This document shows positions 14,788-17,217 of a DNA stretch of 17,217 nucleotides, in pieces. A program made the position numbers and the translations under genes. Source of the DNA: DATFWK01 sp035259345 (GTDB lineage Bacteria; Actinomycetota; Thermoleophilia; Miltoncostaeales; Miltoncostaeaceae); the NCBI GenBank assembly GCA_035259345.1, contig DATFWK010000190.1, forward strand, positions 1-17,217, in the 5' to 3' direction. The first letter of the stretch is position 1, and the number at the start of each line of letters is the position of its first letter. The notes beneath the pieces were generated by a model, which saw only the letters and a list, made by a program, of their open reading frames with translations, ran no database searches and had not been told where the DNA came from.

Positions 14788-15728
14788 GCGCCGCGGCCGC
14801 GGCGGCGCGCGGCCTGGTGAAGCGCTACGGGGCCTTCACGGCCGTGGACGGCATCGAGTTCTCGATCGCCCGTCGGGAGTGCTTCGGGTTCCTCGGGCCC
14901 AACGGGGCCGGGAAGACGACCACAATGCGGATGCTCTCCTGCCTCTCCGAGCGGGACGGGGGCGACCTCGAGGTGCTGGGCCTCGATCCGGGGCACTCAC
15001 CGCGGACGGTCAAGCGCCGCCTGGGCGTCGTCCCCCAGGAGATCAACCTGGACCTCGAGCTCACCGTCCGCGAGAACCTCCTGGTGTACGCGCGCTACTT
15101 CGACATACCGCGCCGGGAGGCCGAGGCGCGTGCGGAGGAGCTCCTTCGCTTCGTCGAGCTCTTCGAGCGGGCGGAGGGGCCGGTCGAGCGGCTCTCGGGC
15201 GGCATGAAGCGCCGGCTCCAGATCGCGCGGGCGCTGATCAACGAGCCGGAGCTCGTGCTGCTGGACGAGCCGACCACCGGGCTCGACCCGCAGGCCCGCC
15301 GCCTGGTCTGGGAGCGGCTGCGCGACCTCACCCGCAGGGGCGTGACGCTGATCCTCACGACGCACTACATGGAGGAAGCCGCGCAGCTCTGCGACCGGCT
15401 CGTGCTCATGGACCACGGCCGCATCGTCCGTGAGGGGCCGCCGGCGCGCCTGGTCGCGGACGAGCTCGGCCGGGAGGTCCTCGAGCTGCGCGTGCCGGCC
15501 GGCGACCGCGCCGAGCTGCTCGGGCGCATCGGCGGCGACGCGCTGGGCCACCAGGCGCACGGCGAGCTCCTCACGCTCCACACAGACGACGCCGAGGAAC
15601 TGTTCGCCCGCGCGCGGGCCACGGGGCTTCCGGTGGAGCTTCAGGTCGCGCGACCGGCGACGCTCGAGGACCTCTTCCTCGCGGTCACCGGTCACGGCCT
15701 CGGCGAGGACGAGGCCGTTGCGGGCTGA
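14784..15728 (+). CDS. ABC transporter ATP-binding protein, NodI/DrrA-like
   Basis: 314 residues from an ATG overlapping the UXS stop (ATGA). All ATPase motifs are intact: Walker A GPNGAGKT (38-45), Q-loop Q85 in VVPQEINLD, signature LSGGMKRR (137-144), Walker B LVLLDEP (157-163, E162), and H-loop His194. The C-terminal extension of about 100 residues is usual for the DrrA/NodI group. The run QEINLDLELTVRENLLVYARYFDIPR looks like the NodI branch, whose partner NodJ exports lipo-oligosaccharides; other DrrA relatives export drugs or lipids. An ABC-2 permease normally follows at once, but here the next gene is on the other strand 6 bases away, so the permease must be elsewhere or missing. Coupling to UXS suggests export of a glycan or glycolipid; this is inference. 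Confidence 0.92.
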   Translation: MSAAAAAARGLVKRYGAFTAVDGIEFSIARRECFGFLGPNGAGKTTTMRMLSCLSERDGGDLEVLGLDPGHSPRTVKRRLGVVPQEINLDLELTVRENLLVYARYFDIPRREAEARAEELLRFVELFERAEGPVERLSGGMKRRLQIARALINEPELVLLDEPTTGLDPQARRLVWERLRDLTRRGVTLILTTHYMEEAAQLCDRLVLMDHGRIVREGPPARLVADELGREVLELRVPAGDRAELLGRIGGDALGHQAHGELLTLHTDDAEELFARARATGLPVELQVARPATLEDLFLAVTGHGLGEDEAVAG

Positions 15729-15740
15729 GGGCCGTCAGCC
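15723..15740. terminator. Possible bidirectional stem-loop at the convergent gene junction
   Basis: GGCTGA, GGGCCG, TCAGCC form a perfect 6-base stem with a 6-base loop. The left arm holds the TGA stop of the ABC ATPase gene and the right arm holds the TGA stop (read as TCA) of the opposing MCP gene, so it spans the whole 6-base intergenic space. There is no T-run on either side, so it is not a classic intrinsic terminator. It could still act as an actinobacterial hairpin terminator for both genes, or be chance in GC-rich DNA. Confidence 0.35.
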
Positions 15741-17217
15741 GACGGCGAGCGGGGAGCGCTCCTCCCGGGCCTCGAGCGCCCGGGCAACCAGCCCGGCGTA
15801 GCGGGCGAGGACGGCCTCCACGGCGGCCGGAAGGCGCTCGTTGCCGCGCGTCGCCACGAGCACCGCGCCCCAGACGCGGCCGCCAGAGCGCACGGGCACG
15901 GCCACGCCGCTGCGGTAGGCGCCGGCCGTCGCGAGCGCGCCCACGGCGTCCCGCCCGAGCTCCGAGTAGCTCGACACCCGCGCCGCGGCGCCGGTGCGGT
16001 GGACCGTCGCGACCGCGCCGGACCCCTCGAGCCGGAACGGGCGCAGCGACTGGCCGGGGGGCAGGTGGGCTGCGACCGGGATTCCCTGGCCCTCGTGGAA
16101 GCGGACCACCACGCCGCACTCCACGCCCACGACCGACGCCGCCGAGCCGGCGATGCGGCCGCAGACGGCCGCGAGCGTACCGCCGGCCGCGCCCCCGTCG
16201 ATCGCGTCCATGAGCTGGTGGACCTCCTGGCGCCAGCCCGGGTCGAGCGGCCGCTCGGCGCGCGCGACGCTGGCCGGGACGATCTGGTCGTCGGCGACCT
16301 TGTAGCGCTCGGTCAGCCGCTCCAGATGCGCCGCGAGCGCGGCGAGCGCCTCGGCGGCGTCGTGGGACTGCTCGGCGCCGTACGCCATCTGGTCGGTCGC
16401 CTCGGCGACGGCCGACATGGCCAGGGCGATCTGATCCATGCCGACGTGCTGCTCCTGGGCCGCTGCGGCGATCTGGGCCGAGGCCTCGGCGGCCACGGCG
16501 ATCGCGCCGGCCATGCGCTCGATCGCCGTGCCGGCGTGAAGCGCGCGCGCCGCGCCGTCCTCGACGGCCTTGCCGCCCTCCTCGGCCGCCAGCACCGCCG
16601 TGGCGCTCGCCTGCTGGATCTGGGCGAGGATCTCCCGGACCTGGACCGTCGCCGCCTTCGACTGCTCGGCGAGGTTCCGGACCTCCTGCGCCACCACGGC
16701 GAAGCCGCGACCGTGCTCGCCGGCCTTGGCGGCCTCGATCGTGGCGTTGAGCGCGAGCATGTTCGACCGGTCCGCGAGATCGCTCACCGTCTCGGTGAGC
16801 TCTGCGATCGCCTGACCGCGCTCGGCCAGGTGGTGCACGCCGTGCGCGATCGACTCCACGCGGGCCCGGATCTGCGCCATGCCGGCGACGATCGAGCCCA
16901 CGGCCTCGGTGCCGGCCTCGGAGGCCCCCGCGGCCTCCTGTGCCTGGGCGGCGACCTCGCCCGCCCGCTGGGCCACCTGCTCGGAAGTCGCCCGCACCTC
17001 GTCCACGGTGGCCGTGGTCTGCGCGATGGACGCGGCCTGCTCCGCCGACGAGGCCGTGTGCTGCGAGACGATGGCGAGGATCTCGGTGCTCGCGCCGGCC
17101 AGGTCCCGCGAGGCGCCGCGGACCTCGCCGGAGAGGCGCCCGAGCCGCTCGACCATCGTGTTCATGTTCGCCGTGAGGGCCGCGAGCTCGGGCTCCTCGG
17201 CGGACGGGAGCCGCACG
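15735..17217 (-). CDS. Methyl-accepting chemotaxis protein with C-terminal GAF domain, 5'-truncated by window
   Basis: The frame is open to the window edge, so the N-terminus (sensor, membrane helices or most of a HAMP domain) is missing; 493 residues are visible. Residues 1-30 look like the end of a HAMP domain (ALTANMNTMVERLGRL). Residues about 31-305 form the long helical MCP signalling hairpin, with the conserved tip EAAKAGEHGRGFAVVAQE then VRNLAEQS (161-186) that binds CheA and CheW. A linker leads to a GAF-like domain (about 345-483) with VVGVECGVVVRFHEG, RPFRLEGSGAVATVHRTG, GAYRSGVAVPVRSGGRVWGAVLVA and a closing helix. A sensory domain after the signalling hairpin reverses the usual order. 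The C-terminus has no CheR-tethering pentapeptide. The gene converges on the ABC ATPase and is probably unrelated to the glycan locus in function. Confidence 0.9.
   Translation of the reverse strand, partial: VRLPSAEEPELAALTANMNTMVERLGRLSGEVRGASRDLAGASTEILAIVSQHTASSAEQAASIAQTTATVDEVRATSEQVAQRAGEVAAQAQEAAGASEAGTEAVGSIVAGMAQIRARVESIAHGVHHLAERGQAIAELTETVSDLADRSNMLALNATIEAAKAGEHGRGFAVVAQEVRNLAEQSKAATVQVREILAQIQQASATAVLAAEEGGKAVEDGAARALHAGTAIERMAGAIAVAAEASAQIAAAAQEQHVGMDQIALAMSAVAEATDQMAYGAEQSHDAAEALAALAAHLERLTERYKVADDQIVPASVARAERPLDPGWRQEVHQLMDAIDGGAAGGTLAAVCGRIAGSAASVVGVECGVVVRFHEGQGIPVAAHLPPGQSLRPFRLEGSGAVATVHRTGAAARVSSYSELGRDAVGALATAGAYRSGVAVPVRSGGRVWGAVLVATRGNERLPAAVEAVLARYAGLVARALEAREERSPLAVG

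Noticed and set aside
1..17217. CRISPR arrays, tRNA or rRNA genes, insertion sequences, phage or defence genes
   Set aside because: I saw no regularly spaced repeats, no transposase or integrase motifs, no structural RNA signatures and no toxin or nuclease genes; the window is filled with glycan, transport and chemoreceptor genes.

Overview
The window is very GC-rich. Most genes start with GTG, and reading frames are packed tightly: seven of the thirteen same-strand junctions are 4-base GTGA or ATGA overlaps. TANNNT boxes sit 7 to 10 bases ahead of some start codons, which suggests leaderless mRNAs. Together these point to a high-GC actinobacterium. Class Thermoleophilia (Solirubrobacterales/Gaiellales-like) is my best guess, but it is inference because no marker gene is present.

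Bases 1-13844 read as one plus-strand locus for a Wzx/Wzy-type surface polysaccharide. In order it holds: the 3' part of an O-antigen ligase/polymerase-like membrane protein (1-969); three GT4 glycosyltransferases (966-4950); after a 73-base gap, a short monotopic phosphoglycosyl transferase that would start the chain on a polyprenyl phosphate (5024-5668); an ATP-grasp ligase that may decorate a sugar (5670-6659); a Wzz-like chain-length protein without a kinase domain (6619-7482); two paralogous PQQ-type beta-propellers, one a lipoprotein and one membrane-anchored (7469-8872 and 8853-10091); a MurJ/MviN-family flippase probably acting as Wzx (10088-11644); a GT39-like membrane glycosyltransferase (11641-13131); and a DPM1-like GT2 enzyme (13128-13844). 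Bases 13855-15728 add a UDP-glucuronate decarboxylase (UDP-xylose supply) and a NodI/DrrA-type ABC ATPase without a permease. On the minus strand, converging on this array, is a methyl-accepting chemotaxis protein with a C-terminal GAF domain, cut by the window edge (15735-17217).

Proposed working order: the phosphoglycosyl transferase loads the first sugar; the GT4 enzymes extend it in the cytoplasm; the ATP-grasp enzyme may modify it; the MurJ-like protein flips it; the Wzy-like protein polymerises it and the Wzz-like protein sets length. GT2 and GT39 may add sugars outside the membrane from a polyprenyl-phosphate donor. The two propellers face outward and are the least explained part: they look like a scaffold or assembly factor for this export system.

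I saw no tRNA, rRNA, CRISPR array, insertion sequence or phage gene, and no gene-free stretch longer than 73 bases. The most interesting items are the tandem propellers, the unknown N-terminal domain on the second GT4 enzyme, the GT2-GT39 pair, the orphan ABC ATPase, the MCP-GAF fusion, and promoter-like boxes built from stop codons.
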